In this document: in pieces, positions 1 through 9,260 of the stretch
How the letters are laid out: the number at the start of each line of letters is the position of its first letter
How positions within the stretch are numbered: position 1 is the stretch's first letter
From: Stappia indica
GTDB taxonomy: Bacteria > Pseudomonadota > Alphaproteobacteria > Rhizobiales > Stappiaceae
Reading direction: 5' to 3'
DNA length: 64,000 nucleotides
Assembly: GCF_009789575.1 (NCBI RefSeq)
Contig: NZ_CP046908.1
Coordinates: forward strand, 1,612,001-1,676,000
Translations under genes and position numbers: made by a program
The notes under the pieces: model-generated
Databases searched by the model: none
What the model was told of the DNA's origin: nothing
What the model saw: the letters and a program-made list of their open reading frames with translations, nothing else

Positions 1-340
1 GGTAGTTGCCGAGCAGCGTCTGGTGGAACAGCAGCTCCCACGCCAGCGACAGCGCCGGCATGATCACCAGGATCACCACGCCCATCCAGACGAGCCGCCC
101 GGCATTGTCGTCGAAGAAGGTCTCGCGATCCGCCGTCGACAGCCAGTTCACCAGGTCGCCGAGGAAGGAAAAGACCATGACCTCGAAGATGGCGACCGCC
201 GTTCCCAGCAGGCACACGGCCACCAGGATCGGCCAGATCGGCCGCGTGTAATGCCAGCAGAAGGCGAAAAGCCCGGCCGGGGGCGCCGTGATCGGCTGCT
301 CCCGGAACGGGTCGATGAGTTTTTCAAACCGGTCGAACAT
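1..340 (-). CDS. ABC exporter, fused permease/ATPase (N-terminal part, cut by window edge)
   Basis: Only the first 113 codons are present; the rest lies beyond the left edge. The fragment begins MFDRFEKLIDPF and holds two hydrophobic segments, WPILVAVCLLGTAVAIFEVM and a later LVWMGVVILVIMPALSLAW. This is the N-terminal layout of half-size multidrug/lipid ABC exporters. It resembles the N-terminus of the complete ABC exporter at 1453-3318 (both share an F-xGDLV motif after the first membrane helix), so the two are probably paralogues, perhaps a heterodimer. A GAGGA ribosome site lies about 9 bases upstream of the ATG. The gene overlaps the 3' end of the preceding small membrane protein gene by 17 bases, so the two are probably co-transcribed. 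No ATPase domain is visible here. Confidence 0.8.
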   Translation of the reverse strand, partial: MFDRFEKLIDPFREQPITAPPAGLFAFCWHYTRPIWPILVAVCLLGTAVAIFEVMVFSFLGDLVNWLSTADRETFFDDNAGRLVWMGVVILVIMPALSLAWELLFHQTLLGNY

Positions 341-782
341 GACGAAGATCCTCGTGAGACCTGCGGGTGCGATCCGACCGCCGCATCACCGCGTGCCGTC
401 CGGCGGGAAACACCGGACGCGGCGCTGCCGGTGTCATCAGCACCGACAGGATGAACGCGGAAACGGCGGCGGCAAGCACCGTCAGTCCCAGAAACAGGGT
501 GAACAGCCTTTCGGCGAACTCGGTTGCAGGCACGCTGGTGCCGGCGGAGACGACCGCGTCCAGGCGGTCGAACTCCTGCAAGGCCTGCGGCACGAACAGG
601 ACCAGCGCCAGCGACAGGGTCAGCCCGACGGCGGCACCGGCGACCAGCGCGGCATCGGTCAGGCGTCCCTTGCCAAAACCGGACCCGGAACCGGAATCGG
701 GGCTGCGATCGGAGGGACCGCCGACTTGCGGCAGCGGTGCTTGCGGCCGCGCGAACGGATCGAGCGGAAAACGGGAGTCCAT
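324..782 (-). CDS. Small membrane protein, two transmembrane helices
   Basis: A 152-aa protein that I do not recognise. After a Pro/Gly/Ser-rich N-terminus of about 45 residues there are two hydrophobic segments (DAALVAGAAVGLTLSLALVL and LFTLFLGLTVLAAAVSAFIL) separated by a short soluble loop, then a basic Arg-rich tail. I chose the ATG at 782 rather than a longer frame because AGGAG lies 7 bases upstream. The gene overlaps the start of the ABC exporter by 17 bases. That suggests translational coupling and a role linked to the transporter, for example an accessory subunit, but this is inference from position only. Confidence 0.6.
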   Translation of the reverse strand: MDSRFPLDPFARPQAPLPQVGGPSDRSPDSGSGSGFGKGRLTDAALVAGAAVGLTLSLALVLFVPQALQEFDRLDAVVSAGTSVPATEFAERLFTLFLGLTVLAAAVSAFILSVLMTPAAPRPVFPAGRHAVMRRSDRTRRSHEDLRHVRPV

Positions 783-1253
783 GGGTAAGCTCCTGCGGAA
801 CTCGGCATCGGACAGTCGCGCAACGGACACGGACGGAAAGACCAGTGCATTCGCCGCGGATCGGCGAATTGCGTGCGGGACGGGACAGGCAGGGAACCGG
901 CCAGGGCCGGATCGAAGGGGAAAACTAGACGGGCTGGAAAGGCTGGCGGCCTAAGCGCCGCGCACCGCAGATCCGGTCATTGGTGCCCCGGCAAGCGGAG
1001 CGAGGACGCACATGGAGGTGCGGATATTGATTGCGCCAAATGCCATCATGCACTCCCTCCTTAGCTGCTGCGACCTGGTATGACCTGCGGGTTCAAAGGC
1101 GGACGGGCGTCCGCCGGCCGGGTATCAGGCATCCGCGTTGCTGACGCTGGCGATGCCGGGACCCCGACACCCGGGACCATACACGATGACCGTCGGTTGC
1201 AAAGCGACAATTCGAACCCGAATGATTGAAGCCATGCGACTGTTGCGTTCATG
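783..1253. other. Intergenic region without a recognisable gene
   Basis: About 470 bases lie between the small membrane protein start and the 33-bp tandem repeat. Overlapping open frames exist in several phases but have Arg/Pro-rich compositions typical of shadow frames in GC-rich DNA. No tRNA-like cloverleaf was seen. The region probably carries the promoter of the 782-1 transcription unit; no convincing -35/-10 pair could be picked. Confidence 0.5.
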
Positions 1254-1442
1254 CAACGTTCTCGCGCCGGCCCTGCCTGCGCGGGGCAACGTTCTCGCGC
1301 CGGCCCTGCCAGCGCGGGGCAACGTTCTCGCGCCGGCCCTGCCAGCGCGGGGCAACGTTCTCGCGCCGGCCCTGCCTGCGCGGGGCAACGTTCTCGCGCT
1401 GGTCCTGCCAGCGCGGGGCAACGTTCTCGCGCTGGTCCTGCA
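1254..1442. repeat. 33-bp tandem repeat, about 5.7 copies
   Basis: Units start at 1254, 1287, 1320, 1353, 1386 and 1419, each beginning CAACGTTCTCGCGC. Copies differ at only a few positions (CCTGCC TG/AG, CGG/TGG), and the last copy decays into the 3' end of the ABC exporter gene. Each unit can fold into an imperfect hairpin (GTT-CTC-GCGC pairing with GCGC-GGG-AAC). The period is a multiple of three, so open frames run through it, but they read as simple repeats with no ribosome site. The array begins 10 bases beyond the stop of the 1453-3318 exporter gene, so it may act as a 3' untranslated structure or an array of pausing hairpins. Confidence 0.9.
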
Positions 1443-1452
1443 GCTGCGCAGC

Positions 1453-3318
1453 CTACACCACCTCTTGCGTGTCCTCGACGTCGACGGTCAGAAAACCGCC
1501 GGACTGGCGCGCCCACAGCTCGGCATAAAGCCCGCCGCGGGCCAGCAGTTCCTCATGCGTGCCGTCCTCGACGATCCGCCCCTCGTCCAGCACGATCAAC
1601 CGGTCCATCGCCGCGATGGTCGACAGCCTGTGGGCGATGGCGATCACCGTCTTGCCGGCCATCAGGTCGTTGAGGCTCTCCTGGATCGCCGCCTCCACTT
1701 CCGAATCGAGCGCCGAGGTCGCCTCGTCCAGCACCAGGATCGGCGCATTCTTCAAGAGCACCCGCGCAATGGCGATGCGCTGGCGCTGGCCGCCGGACAG
1801 TTTCACGCCCCGCTCGCCGACCCGCGCGTCGAAGCCGGTGCGGCCGCGGCTGTCGGCCAGCGCCTCGATGAACTCGAGCGCATGCGCCCGCCGCGCTGCC
1901 TCGCGGATTGCCGTCTCGTCCGCGTCCCTCGCCCCGAGGGCGATATTGTCGCGGATCGAGCGGTGCAGCAGCGAGGTGTCCTGTGTCACCATGCCGATCT
2001 GCGCGCGCAGGCTCGCCTGCGTCACGCCCGAAATGTCCTGCCCGTCGATCAGGATGCGCCCGCTCTCCACGTCGTAAAAGCGCAGCAGCAGGTTCACCAG
2101 CGTCGACTTGCCCGCGCCCGAACGGCCGACAAGGCCCACCCGTTCGCCCGGCCTGATCGTCGTTGTCAGGTCCTCGATCACCCCGCCCGTCTTGCCGTAG
2201 TGGAACCGCACGCCCTCGAAATCGATCTCGCCCTTGGACACGGCGAGCGACGGCGCGTTCGGCCGGTCGGTCACGGTCACCGGCCGGGTGATCGTCTCGG
2301 CGCTGTCCTGCAGCGTGCCCAGCGCCCGGAACAGCCCGTTGAGCTGGCCGAGCAGCCGGCCCAGCAGCACGTTGAGCCGCAGCACCAGGCCGAGCACCAG
2401 CGCCACGTCGCCGGTCGTCACTCGCCCCGCCTCCCAGGCGAAGACCGCCAGCACGCCGATGGCAGCGATCATCACGCCCGACAGCACGCTCATCACGCTG
2501 CGCACCGCCGTCAGCGTGCGGGTGAAGCGCCGGATCGCGGCAAGAAACGTCTCGTAGCTCTCGCGGGTGCCGATCCCCTCGCGCTGCGTGTCGCTGAACA
2601 GCTTGATCGTCTGGATGTTGCCGTAGGTGTCGACGAAGCGGCCCGTCACGCCGGACGAGGCATGGGCGCTTTCCTTCGCGGTCCGGCGAATGCGCGGCAC
2701 ATAGATGACCGCAAGCCCGGCAAAAATCGCGAGCCACAGAGCCACGACGAGGCCGAACCACGGATCGAGCGCGCTCACCAGCGCCAGCGTCGACACCGCG
2801 AAGACGACGATGAACCAGATCACCTGCAGCAGGCTGACCATGAAGTCGCCGGCCGCCTGTCCCGACTGCCAGACCTTCTGCGAGATGCGCCCCGCGAACT
2901 CGTCCTGGAAATAGGCCAGCGACTTGCCCACCACCTGCGCGTGGCCCTGCATGCGCACCAGGTTGAAGAAGCCAGGCACCACGACCTGCTCCTCCACCAG
3001 CGCGGTCAGCGCGGCGATGACCGGGCGCACCACCAGCACGGTCAGGCCCATCAGGATCAGGATCGTTGCGTTCTGCGCAAGGAAATCGGCCCGCGTGCCG
3101 GCCTGCATCATGTCGACCAGGTCGCCGACGAAGACGTAGAGCGCCGCCTCGATCAGGGCGGTGATGCCGCCGAGCACCAGCATGACGAGGAAGGTCACCC
3201 GCGCCTGCGAGACGAAGAACCACAGATAGCCGAAGCCCGTGCCCGGCACCGGGCGGTCGGGCAGCGGGGTCAGCGGATCGAGACGCCCTTCGAACCAGGC
3301 GAACAGTCTTTCGAGCAC
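1453..3318 (-). CDS. ABC exporter, fused permease/ATPase
   Basis: A 621-aa half transporter. An N-terminal six-helix export domain occupies about residues 25-320. A cytosolic ATPase domain follows, with Walker [10 protein letters not shown] near residue 400, the signature [13 protein letters not shown] near 507, and Walker [14 protein letters not shown]. The family pumps drugs, lipids or peptides out of the cell as dimers; no substrate can be read here. I place the start at the GTG at 3318 (preceded by AAAGGA) because longer frames would run into the divergent trmL gene and lack homologous sequence. The partial gene at 1-340 has a related N-terminus and may encode its partner. The minisatellite at 1254-1442 lies directly downstream. 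Confidence 0.88.
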   Translation of the reverse strand: MLERLFAWFEGRLDPLTPLPDRPVPGTGFGYLWFFVSQARVTFLVMLVLGGITALIEAALYVFVGDLVDMMQAGTRADFLAQNATILILMGLTVLVVRPVIAALTALVEEQVVVPGFFNLVRMQGHAQVVGKSLAYFQDEFAGRISQKVWQSGQAAGDFMVSLLQVIWFIVVFAVSTLALVSALDPWFGLVVALWLAIFAGLAVIYVPRIRRTAKESAHASSGVTGRFVDTYGNIQTIKLFSDTQREGIGTRESYETFLAAIRRFTRTLTAVRSVMSVLSGVMIAAIGVLAVFAWEAGRVTTGDVALVLGLVLRLNVLLGRLLGQLNGLFRALGTLQDSAETITRPVTVTDRPNAPSLAVSKGEIDFEGVRFHYGKTGGVIEDLTTTIRPGERVGLVGRSGAGKSTLVNLLLRFYDVESGRILIDGQDISGVTQASLRAQIGMVTQDTSLLHRSIRDNIALGARDADETAIREAARRAHALEFIEALADSRGRTGFDARVGERGVKLSGGQRQRIAIARVLLKNAPILVLDEATSALDSEVEAAIQESLNDLMAGKTVIAIAHRLSTIAAMDRLIVLDEGRIVEDGTHEELLARGGLYAELWARQSGGFLTVDVEDTQEVV

Positions 3319-3451
3319 GGGAAGCCGGGTCCTTTGCTGTTGCCGGAAGGGCGGGGCGCGGGCAAGAAGGGCGCCGAGGGGAATGCGGGCGCCGCCCGCA
3401 CCTGCATATGGGACACCCCGCCCCCCTTTTCCAAGCCCGGACCTCGCGCGC

Positions 3452-3943
3452 ATGCCCGACCTTGTGCTCTTCCAGCCCGACATTCCGCAGAACACCGGCA
3501 CCATCCTGCGGCTCAGTGCCTGCCTCGGCGTGACCGTGCATATGATCGAGCCGGCCGGCTTTCCCCTGTCCGATCACGCGCTGCGCCGCGCCGGCATGGA
3601 CTATCTGGAGCGCGCCGCCCTGGTCCGCCATGTCGACTTTGCCGCCTTCGAGGCCTGGCGCGCAGGGGAAGGCCGTCGCCTGGTGCTGCTGACCACCTCC
3701 GGAGCGGTCTCGCATCTCGATCACGGCTTCGCAGCGTCGGACCTGCTGATGTTGGGGCGCGAATCCTCCGGCGTCCCGCAGGATGTCCACGCCCTTGCCG
3801 ATGCCCGGATCACCGTGCCGATGGTTGCCGGCATGCGCTCGCTGAACGTTGCGGTCACCGCCGCCATCGTGCTCGGCGAAGCGCTGCGTCAAACCGGCGC
3901 CTTTCCCGCCCTTGCGCCCGCCTCCTCTTCCGCCGAGGGCTGA
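3452..3943 (+). CDS. trmL: tRNA (cytidine(34)-2'-O)-methyltransferase
   Basis: A 163-aa SPOUT-class methyltransferase, the usual length for TrmL. It begins [20 protein letters not shown], the family's N-terminal motif. It carries the trefoil-knot signatures [12 protein letters not shown] and the C-terminal IPM-like segment [20 protein letters not shown] that bind S-adenosylmethionine. TrmL methylates the 2'-hydroxyl of the wobble base in leucine tRNAs. The gene is divergent from the ABC exporter with about 130 bases between the starts, and hemF follows 53 bases downstream in the same direction. The start ATG matches the family N-terminus exactly. Confidence 0.93.
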   Translation: MPDLVLFQPDIPQNTGTILRLSACLGVTVHMIEPAGFPLSDHALRRAGMDYLERAALVRHVDFAAFEAWRAGEGRRLVLLTTSGAVSHLDHGFAASDLLMLGRESSGVPQDVHALADARITVPMVAGMRSLNVAVTAAIVLGEALRQTGAFPALAPASSSAEG

Positions 3944-3996
3944 GTTCTGCCATGAAGCGGGAACGGGACGCCCCATCACGGACGAGGAATGCAGGA

Positions 3997-4944
3997 ATGA
4001 GCGCAGCAACGACGGACACCAGCGGCGAGACGCGCGGGGGCGCCATTCCGGACGGGATCGACGACAAGAAGGTCCAGGCCGAGACCTGGTTCCGCAGCCT
4101 GCGCGACCGCATCTGCGCCGCCTTCGAAGCGATCGAGGACGACGCCGCCGAACATGCCGCCCTGCCGGGCGAGCTTGCAGACCAGCCGGCCGGCCGCTTC
4201 GAGCGCACGCCCTGGGAGCGCACCGATTCGACCGGGGCCAAGGGCGGCGGCGGCATCATGTCGATGATGAAGGGCCGGGTCTTCGAGAAGGTCGGCGTCC
4301 ACATCTCCACCGTCCACGGCGAGTTCTCGCCCGAGTTCCGCGGCCAGATCCCCGGCGCCTCGGAGGATCCGCGCTTCTGGGCCTCCGGCATCTCGCTGAT
4401 CGCCCACATGCACAATCCGCATGTGCCGGCGGTGCACATGAACACCCGCATGGTGGTCACCACCCGCCAGTGGTTCGGCGGCGGCGCCGACCTGACGCCG
4501 GTGCTGGATGCCCGCCGCACCCAGGAAGACGCCGACACGCTCGCCTTCCACGCCGCGATGCAGGGCGCCTGCGAGGCCCATGCGGTCGCCGATTATCCCC
4601 GCTACAAAAAGTGGTGCGACGAGTATTTCTTCCTCAAGCACCGCAACGAGGCGCGCGGCATCGGCGGCATCTTCTACGACTATCTGAACTCCGGCGACTG
4701 GGACGCGGATTTCGCCTTCACCCAGGAGGTCGGCCTCGCCTTCCTCGACATCTACCCCAAGCTCGTGCGCGCCAACTACCACAAGCCCTGGGGCGAGGCA
4801 GAGCGCGAGGAACAGCTGATCCGCCGCGGGCGCTACGTGGAGTACAACCTGCTCTACGACCGCGGCACGATCTTCGGCCTGAAGACCGGCGGAAATGTCG
4901 CCTCGATCCTGTCGTCCATGCCGCCCTTGGTGAAATGGCCGTGA
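3997..4944 (+). CDS. hemF: Oxygen-dependent coproporphyrinogen III oxidase
   Basis: A 315-aa enzyme that converts coproporphyrinogen III to protoporphyrinogen IX using O2, a late step of haem synthesis in the cytosol. Family motifs are easy to see: [59 protein letters not shown], and the C-terminal [20 protein letters not shown]. The start at 3997 is preceded by GAGGA at 9 bases. An in-frame ATG at 3952 would add 15 residues with no family support. It probably belongs to the same transcription unit as trmL. Confidence 0.95.
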   Translation: MSAATTDTSGETRGGAIPDGIDDKKVQAETWFRSLRDRICAAFEAIEDDAAEHAALPGELADQPAGRFERTPWERTDSTGAKGGGGIMSMMKGRVFEKVGVHISTVHGEFSPEFRGQIPGASEDPRFWASGISLIAHMHNPHVPAVHMNTRMVVTTRQWFGGGADLTPVLDARRTQEDADTLAFHAAMQGACEAHAVADYPRYKKWCDEYFFLKHRNEARGIGGIFYDYLNSGDWDADFAFTQEVGLAFLDIYPKLVRANYHKPWGEAEREEQLIRRGRYVEYNLLYDRGTIFGLKTGGNVASILSSMPPLVKWP

Positions 4945-4976
4945 GGCGGGGCTGATCCCAGGACGAGGCTGATCCC

Positions 4977-6098
4977 ATGTCGATGCCGCCGCTGACATCC
5001 CTGTCCGTCACCGGCTACCGCTCCTTGCGCGCGCTGCACATGCCGGTCGGCGCGCTCAATGTCTTCGTCGGCCGCAACGGCACCGGCAAGACCAACCTCT
5101 ACCGCGCCCTCTCGCTGCTGCAGCAGGCGGCCCTCGGCCGCATCACCCGCGCCATCGCCGAGGAAGGGGGCGTGGAGAGCGTGCTGTGGGCCGGCACCCG
5201 CAAGCGCGGCGCCCCGGTGCGGCTGATCCTCAAGGCCCGGCTCGGCGACATGACCTATTCCATCGAGGTCGGCCTGCCGAACAAGATCTCCGACGCGGCG
5301 CTGCCGCTGGAACCGCTGGTCAAGGAAGAGAGCCTGACGCTCGCCGCCGCCGGGCGCGAGGTGACGTTGATGCAGCGCGGCGGCCCCACCGCCTGGCTGC
5401 GCGCCGCCGACGGCACGAGGCTGACCTACGACAACGAGTTGCTCGGCTCGGAGACGGCGCTCGGCGCCTTTCGCGACGGCGCCCGCTTTCCCGAACTCGA
5501 CATCGTCCGCCGGACCTTCGCCGACTGGCGCTTCTACCATGGCTTTCGCACCGACGAGGCCTCGCCGCTGCGCCAGCCGGCGCTTGCGCTGACCACCCCG
5601 ACCCTTTCGTCCGACGGGTCGGACCTTGCCGCCGTCCTTGCGACGCTGACCATGGTGCGGGGCGATGCCCGCGACATGGAGGCCGCCATCGACGATGCCT
5701 TTCCCGGCGCCCGTCTCGGGGTCGAGGTCGTCGACGGCACGGCGCGCCTGTCGCTGCGCTTTGCCGACATGCCGCGCGACTTCTCGGCCCGCGAGCTCTC
5801 CGACGGCACGCTCAACTATCTGGCGCTTGCCGGGGCGCTGCTCGCCTACCGGCTGCCGGCCTTCGTCGCGCTGAACGAGCCGGAGGCGAGCCTGCATCCG
5901 GAGCTTCTGGCCCCGCTCGCCCGGGTCGTGGCGCGGGCCTGCGAGCGCACCCAGGTCTGGATCGTCACCCACTCGCAGGACTTCGCCGACGCGCTGGCGC
6001 GCGAGGCCGGCGCCGTGCCGCGCACGATCCTGAAGACCGAAGGCGCCACCGGCATCGAAGGGTTGAAGATCACGGGCGAATTCGCCGACGACGGGTAG
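4977..6098 (+). CDS. AAA family ATPase (RecF/OLD-like)
   Basis: A 373-aa SMC/RecF-type ATPase. Walker A is VGRNGTGKTNL near residues 30-40, an ABC-like signature ELSDGTLNYLAL lies near 275, and Walker B is VALNEPEASLHPELL near 300. A final conserved VTHSQDF switch segment follows. Such single-gene ATPases (sometimes called DUF2813-like) have no agreed function; some take part in DNA repair or overcoming-lysis-type defence when paired with a nuclease, but no nuclease partner is adjacent here. The stop codon TAG at 6096-6098 is supplied by the left end of the inverted-repeat element at 6096-6364, so the C-terminus may have been altered by that insertion. Confidence 0.85.
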   Translation: MSMPPLTSLSVTGYRSLRALHMPVGALNVFVGRNGTGKTNLYRALSLLQQAALGRITRAIAEEGGVESVLWAGTRKRGAPVRLILKARLGDMTYSIEVGLPNKISDAALPLEPLVKEESLTLAAAGREVTLMQRGGPTAWLRAADGTRLTYDNELLGSETALGAFRDGARFPELDIVRRTFADWRFYHGFRTDEASPLRQPALALTTPTLSSDGSDLAAVLATLTMVRGDARDMEAAIDDAFPGARLGVEVVDGTARLSLRFADMPRDFSARELSDGTLNYLALAGALLAYRLPAFVALNEPEASLHPELLAPLARVVARACERTQVWIVTHSQDFADALAREAGAVPRTILKTEGATGIEGLKITGEFADDG

Positions 6099-6364
6099 GT
6101 CGTGGACTCATAATTGTGCCGGAAACGGCGTTCGTTCGGGCAATGATATGCCAGGAGGAGCGCGATGGCCGGGGCAGGTCCCCCGGCCGAGCGATCCGAC
6201 GCCGCAGATCGAAGCTCGAACGGCGCCCTTCGGGTATGCCGGAACCCGCCGGCAACAGCGTCGCAAGTCCTTGAAAACCTGACGGGTTTCCTGCGGCCTT
6301 GCTCCTTGTATCCGATCGGGTTCGGGCATACCGTTTCTCGCCAGAATTATGAGTTCACGACCTA
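6096..6364. mobile_element. MITE-like element with 20-bp terminal inverted repeats
   Basis: The left end at 6096-6115 reads TAGGTCGTGGACTCATAATT. The right end at 6345-6364 is its reverse complement with one mismatch. Similarity continues inward imperfectly (an AAACGG block is shared). Both ends carry TA, which fits the TA target duplication of IS630/Tc1-mariner elements. The 269-bp body has no transposase and no credible gene. It sits between two convergent genes and contributes the stop codon of the upstream ATPase. It ends 7 bases before the stop of the CCA-adding enzyme gene. The assignment to a transposon family is inference. Confidence 0.75.
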
Positions 6365-6371
6365 AACCGTC

Positions 6372-7616
6372 TCAGTTCCGGCCGAGCACCGCCGAGACCA
6401 GCGCCGCCCGATCCAGCGAAAAGCCGCTCTCGATCCAGCGCGTCTCGGCGAGCCGCAATCCCTCGCCGACCTTCGGCCCCGGCGCGACGCCGGCCTTGGT
6501 CAGCTCGCCGCCCGAAAGCGGAAGCCGGGGAATGTCGAGTGTCGCCACCGCCGCCAGCAGCGCGCGCAAGGCCGCATCCTCCGCGGTCAGTCCCGCCTCG
6601 GCGGCGGCCAGCAGCACGCCGTCCGTCGCCGCCTCGCGGCCATGGCGATAGAGCAGTTCCAGCGCGGCAAGGTCCACGGCCTGGGGACCGGCGTCCCACG
6701 ACTTCATGCGCGCCGCGTCGGCAGCAAGCCGCGCCGCCTTCATCCGCCGCCGTTCCGCATTGGAGAGGCGCAGCCGGTCGGCCAGCGCGTCGAGCTCCGC
6801 CTCGCCCCCCTCGCTGAGCGCGGCTAGCGCCAGCGCCGGCGCGCGCGTGTTGGGGCAAAGCGCATCGAGCGCCCGCAGGGCCGCGAACGGCGCCAGCCCG
6901 ACGCGCGGCACCAAGACCTGCGGCATCACGCCGCTTGCCGCCATCGCCTCCAGCGTGGCGACCGCGCCGCGCGCGGCAACGAGCTTGCGCATTTCCGCGC
7001 CGATGCGCTCGGCCGAAAGCCCCGTAAGGCCATCCTTCAGCCGGGTCACGGCGGCAAGTCCCTCGGCGTCGGGTTCGCCCTCGCCGTATTGGGCATGGAA
7101 GCGGAAGAAACGCAGGATGCGCAGGTAGTCCTCGCGGATGCGCCGGTCCGCCTCGCCGATGAAGCGCACCCGCCGGGCGTGAAGGTCCGGCAGCCCGCCG
7201 ACAGGATCGAACAGGGTCCCGTCGCGTGCCGCATAGAGCGCGTTCATGGTGAAGTCGCGCCGGGCCGCATCGTGCTGCCAGTCGCGGCCGAAGCGCACGG
7301 TCGCATGCCGCCCATGCGTCTCCACGTCCTCGCGCAGGGTGGTCACTTCGAAGGCCCGGCCCTCGCTGACCACCGTCACCGTGCCGTGGTCGACGCCGGT
7401 CGGCACCGCCTTCAGCCCCGCCGCCTCGACACGCCGGATGACGGTTGCGGGCTCCGCCGTGGTGGCGATGTCGATATCGCTGACGGCAACGCCGAGCAGC
7501 GTGTTGCGCACCGCCCCGCCGACCACCCGTGCCGCATCGCCCTCCTGCTCGAGCGCGTCGAACACGGCCTGCAGGGCAGGCTCGCCCAGCCAGTCGGCCT
7601 TGATCGGATCGTGCAT
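6372..7616 (-). CDS. cca: CCA tRNA nucleotidyltransferase
   Basis: A 414-aa class II nucleotidyltransferase that adds or repairs the 3'-CCA end of tRNAs. The nucleotidyltransferase head shows RVVGGAVRNTLLG and the catalytic SDIDIAT motif (Asp-x-Asp near residue 45), then RRDFTMNALY and the LRFFRFHAQYG segment that opens the helical body. The length suits the short alphaproteobacterial form without an HD domain. It is the last gene of a four-gene block (DUF1285, NUDIX, DUF6111, cca), beginning 26 bases after the DUF6111 stop. The ATG at 7616 gives the family N-terminus. Confidence 0.92.
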   Translation of the reverse strand: MHDPIKADWLGEPALQAVFDALEQEGDAARVVGGAVRNTLLGVAVSDIDIATTAEPATVIRRVEAAGLKAVPTGVDHGTVTVVSEGRAFEVTTLREDVETHGRHATVRFGRDWQHDAARRDFTMNALYAARDGTLFDPVGGLPDLHARRVRFIGEADRRIREDYLRILRFFRFHAQYGEGEPDAEGLAAVTRLKDGLTGLSAERIGAEMRKLVAARGAVATLEAMAASGVMPQVLVPRVGLAPFAALRALDALCPNTRAPALALAALSEGGEAELDALADRLRLSNAERRRMKAARLAADAARMKSWDAGPQAVDLAALELLYRHGREAATDGVLLAAAEAGLTAEDAALRALLAAVATLDIPRLPLSGGELTKAGVAPGPKVGEGLRLAETRWIESGFSLDRAALVSAVLGRN

Positions 7617-7642
7617 GCGCCCCTCCCGGCGACTGCTGCCGG

Positions 7643-7903
7643 CTATTCGTAGCGGCCGGGGATGAACTGGCCGTCGCGCAGTTCCGCCGGCCGGTAGGTC
7701 ATTCCCTCGGGCAGCCCGCCATGCGTCGTCAGCATCACCAGCCCGCCGACGACCAATAGGCCGCCGGCAATGATCAGCCACAGCATCGGCCCCTTGCGCC
7801 AGTTCTCCGAGGTCTGGGCCTTCTTGTTGATGAACAGCCAGATCGCGAAGCCGATGAAGGGCAGCGAGAACAGCAGGAGTTGGGTGAGAATGATACGCAG
7901 CAT
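7643..7903 (-). CDS. DUF6111-type small membrane protein
   Basis: An 86-aa protein with two membrane helices (residues about 5-25 and 45-65) and a soluble tail ending in PGRYE. It matches what I know of the DUF6111 family, which in Hyphomicrobiales sits between a NUDIX gene and cca; its function is unknown. I chose the ATG at 7903 because it overlaps the stop of the NUDIX gene (TGATG), the usual sign of translational coupling. An alternative in-frame ATG three codons upstream is possible. Confidence 0.75.
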   Translation of the reverse strand: MLRIILTQLLLFSLPFIGFAIWLFINKKAQTSENWRKGPMLWLIIAGGLLVVGGLVMLTTHGGLPEGMTYRPAELRDGQFIPGRYE

Positions 7904-8589
7904 CAGCGGCACACCGTGTCATGGAGGAGACGGAGGATACCGGCGGTAACCCCCCAGATGTACCGTTCGCCATAGGGCATGGCGTAGAAATAACGGGGCT
8001 TTCCGGCGAAGATCCGGGACTGCCGGTGGTGGTTGACGTCGTTCATGAGGAAGCGCAGCGGAACCTCGAAGATCTCCGCCACCTCGTCCGGATTGGCGGA
8101 GATCGGCGCCTGCGGCGACACCAGGCCCAGCACCGGGGCGACCCGGTAGCCCGATCCGGTCAGATAGGTCGGCAACACGCCGATGGGGCGCACGGCCCTC
8201 GGTTCGAGGCCGATTTCCTCGTTCGCCTCGCGCAGCGCCGCGCCGATCGGGCCATCGTCCTCGGGGTCGATCTTGCCGCCCGGCAGCGAGATCTGGCCCG
8301 CATGGCTGGTCAGGTGGTCGGTGCGCCGGGTGAGGATGATCGAGGCCCCCGCCGGCCGGTCCACCACAGGGATCAGCACGGCCGCATCGCGCGGCGGACG
8401 CTTGGCGAAGGCGAAGGGGCCCATGTCGGGATTGAGGATGTGGTCGCCCACCTCGTCCATCGCCGCCAGCGCAAGGCGCAGCCGCGCCTGCTCGACAAAG
8501 GCTTCCGCGCTGTCCAGCACAGCTGCCATGTCCGACGACAGCTCCGGCGTTGTCCGCGCCTCGCGTTCCCGCTCGATCTCCAGGCTCAC
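7903..8589 (-). CDS. CoA pyrophosphatase (NUDIX hydrolase)
   Basis: A 228-aa NUDIX hydrolase. The sequence ILTRRTDHLTSHAGQISLPG is the UPF0035/NudL signature just before the Nudix box, and REANEEIGL is the box's catalytic core. This subfamily cleaves coenzyme A or its derivatives to 4'-phosphopantetheine and 3',5'-ADP. Translation starts at a GTG whose last two bases overlap the upstream DUF1285 stop (GTGA). The stop overlaps the DUF6111 start. Order and overlaps match the conserved rhizobial block that ends in cca. Confidence 0.88.
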   Translation of the reverse strand: MSLEIEREREARTTPELSSDMAAVLDSAEAFVEQARLRLALAAMDEVGDHILNPDMGPFAFAKRPPRDAAVLIPVVDRPAGASIILTRRTDHLTSHAGQISLPGGKIDPEDDGPIGAALREANEEIGLEPRAVRPIGVLPTYLTGSGYRVAPVLGLVSPQAPISANPDEVAEIFEVPLRFLMNDVNHHRQSRIFAGKPRYFYAMPYGERYIWGVTAGILRLLHDTVCR

Positions 8590-9260
8590 CCTGCCCCGCC
8601 TGTTTCCGTATCCGTCTCGCCGGCCGCAACCGCCGGAAAGAAGACGCCGCCGCTCCATACGCCGAGCATGGCGCGTCCCCCGCTCTCGTGGTCGACGTCG
8701 TGTTCCTCGAAAAGCTCGGCCAGCTGATAGAGCAGCGGCCGCGCCAGCAGCGCATCGAGTGCGCCGCGTACCCTGATATAGGGTTTCAGCCCGTCTGTGC
8801 CAGTTTCCCGCTCGAAGCGGAGCGGATGGTCTGCATCCGCCTTTACCACATCGCCGACATTGGTGCGCAGGGTCAGCAGCTGCTCGCGGCCCTCGCCTTG
8901 CGCATGCATCTCGACCGCGAGGAAGGGCGCATCCTCGACGGTGATGCCCACCCGCTCGACCGGCGTCACCAGATAATGCCGCCCGTCCTCGTCGCGCCGC
9001 AGCACCGAGGCGAACAGCCGCACCAATGCCTCGCGCCCGATGGGCGAGCCCATGTAGTACCAGCGGCCGTCGCTGGCGATCCGCATGTCGATGTCGCCGC
9101 AGAAAGGCGGGTTCCAGCGCTCCACCGGCGGCGTTCCGCGCGTCTTGCCGGCCCGGGCGACGAGATCGGCCAGCCCGGCGGGCATCTCGCCGGCGTCCTC
9201 GGCCTGCCTTTGCGTCATCCCTGTCGCATCTCCCATTGTCGCCGCCATCATTTGGCCCAT
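8586..9260 (-). CDS. DUF1285 domain protein
   Basis: An approximately 224-aa cytosolic protein with the DUF1285 pattern ERWNPPFCGDIDMRIASDGR, then YYMGSPIGREALVRLFASVL and LVTPVERVGI. The fold is known from structural genomics but no activity is established. It is the first gene of the NUDIX-DUF6111-cca block and is divergent from the MoxR ATPase gene. Several in-frame ATGs lie near the start (9260, 9251, 9236, 9218) and none has a clear ribosome site, so the N-terminus is uncertain by up to about 15 residues. Confidence 0.8.
   Translation of the reverse strand: MGQMMAATMGDATGMTQRQAEDAGEMPAGLADLVARAGKTRGTPPVERWNPPFCGDIDMRIASDGRWYYMGSPIGREALVRLFASVLRRDEDGRHYLVTPVERVGITVEDAPFLAVEMHAQGEGREQLLTLRTNVGDVVKADADHPLRFERETGTDGLKPYIRVRGALDALLARPLLYQLAELFEEHDVDHESGGRAMLGVWSGGVFFPAVAAGETDTETGGAG

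Noticed and set aside
1200-1225. TTCGAACCCGAAT-like tRNA T-arm hint
   Set aside because: No acceptor stem or anticodon arm can be drawn around it on either strand.
1125-1516. Open frames of about 100-150 aa that run through the 33-bp repeats
   Set aside because: They exist only because the repeat length is a multiple of three. There is no ribosome site and the composition is repetitive Arg/Pro/Ala.
1553-4009. Long (800+ aa) frame opposite the ABC exporter and trmL
   Set aside because: It is a frameshifted shadow of real genes, full of Arg/Gly/Ala, and spans a divergent promoter.
4977-6098. AAA ATPase as part of an anti-phage defence system
   Set aside because: No nuclease, TOPRIM or effector partner lies beside it; housekeeping genes flank it.
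6165-6365. 66-aa plus-strand frame within the inverted-repeat element
   Set aside because: It lies almost wholly inside the MITE-like element and extends into its terminal repeat; no transposase motif.
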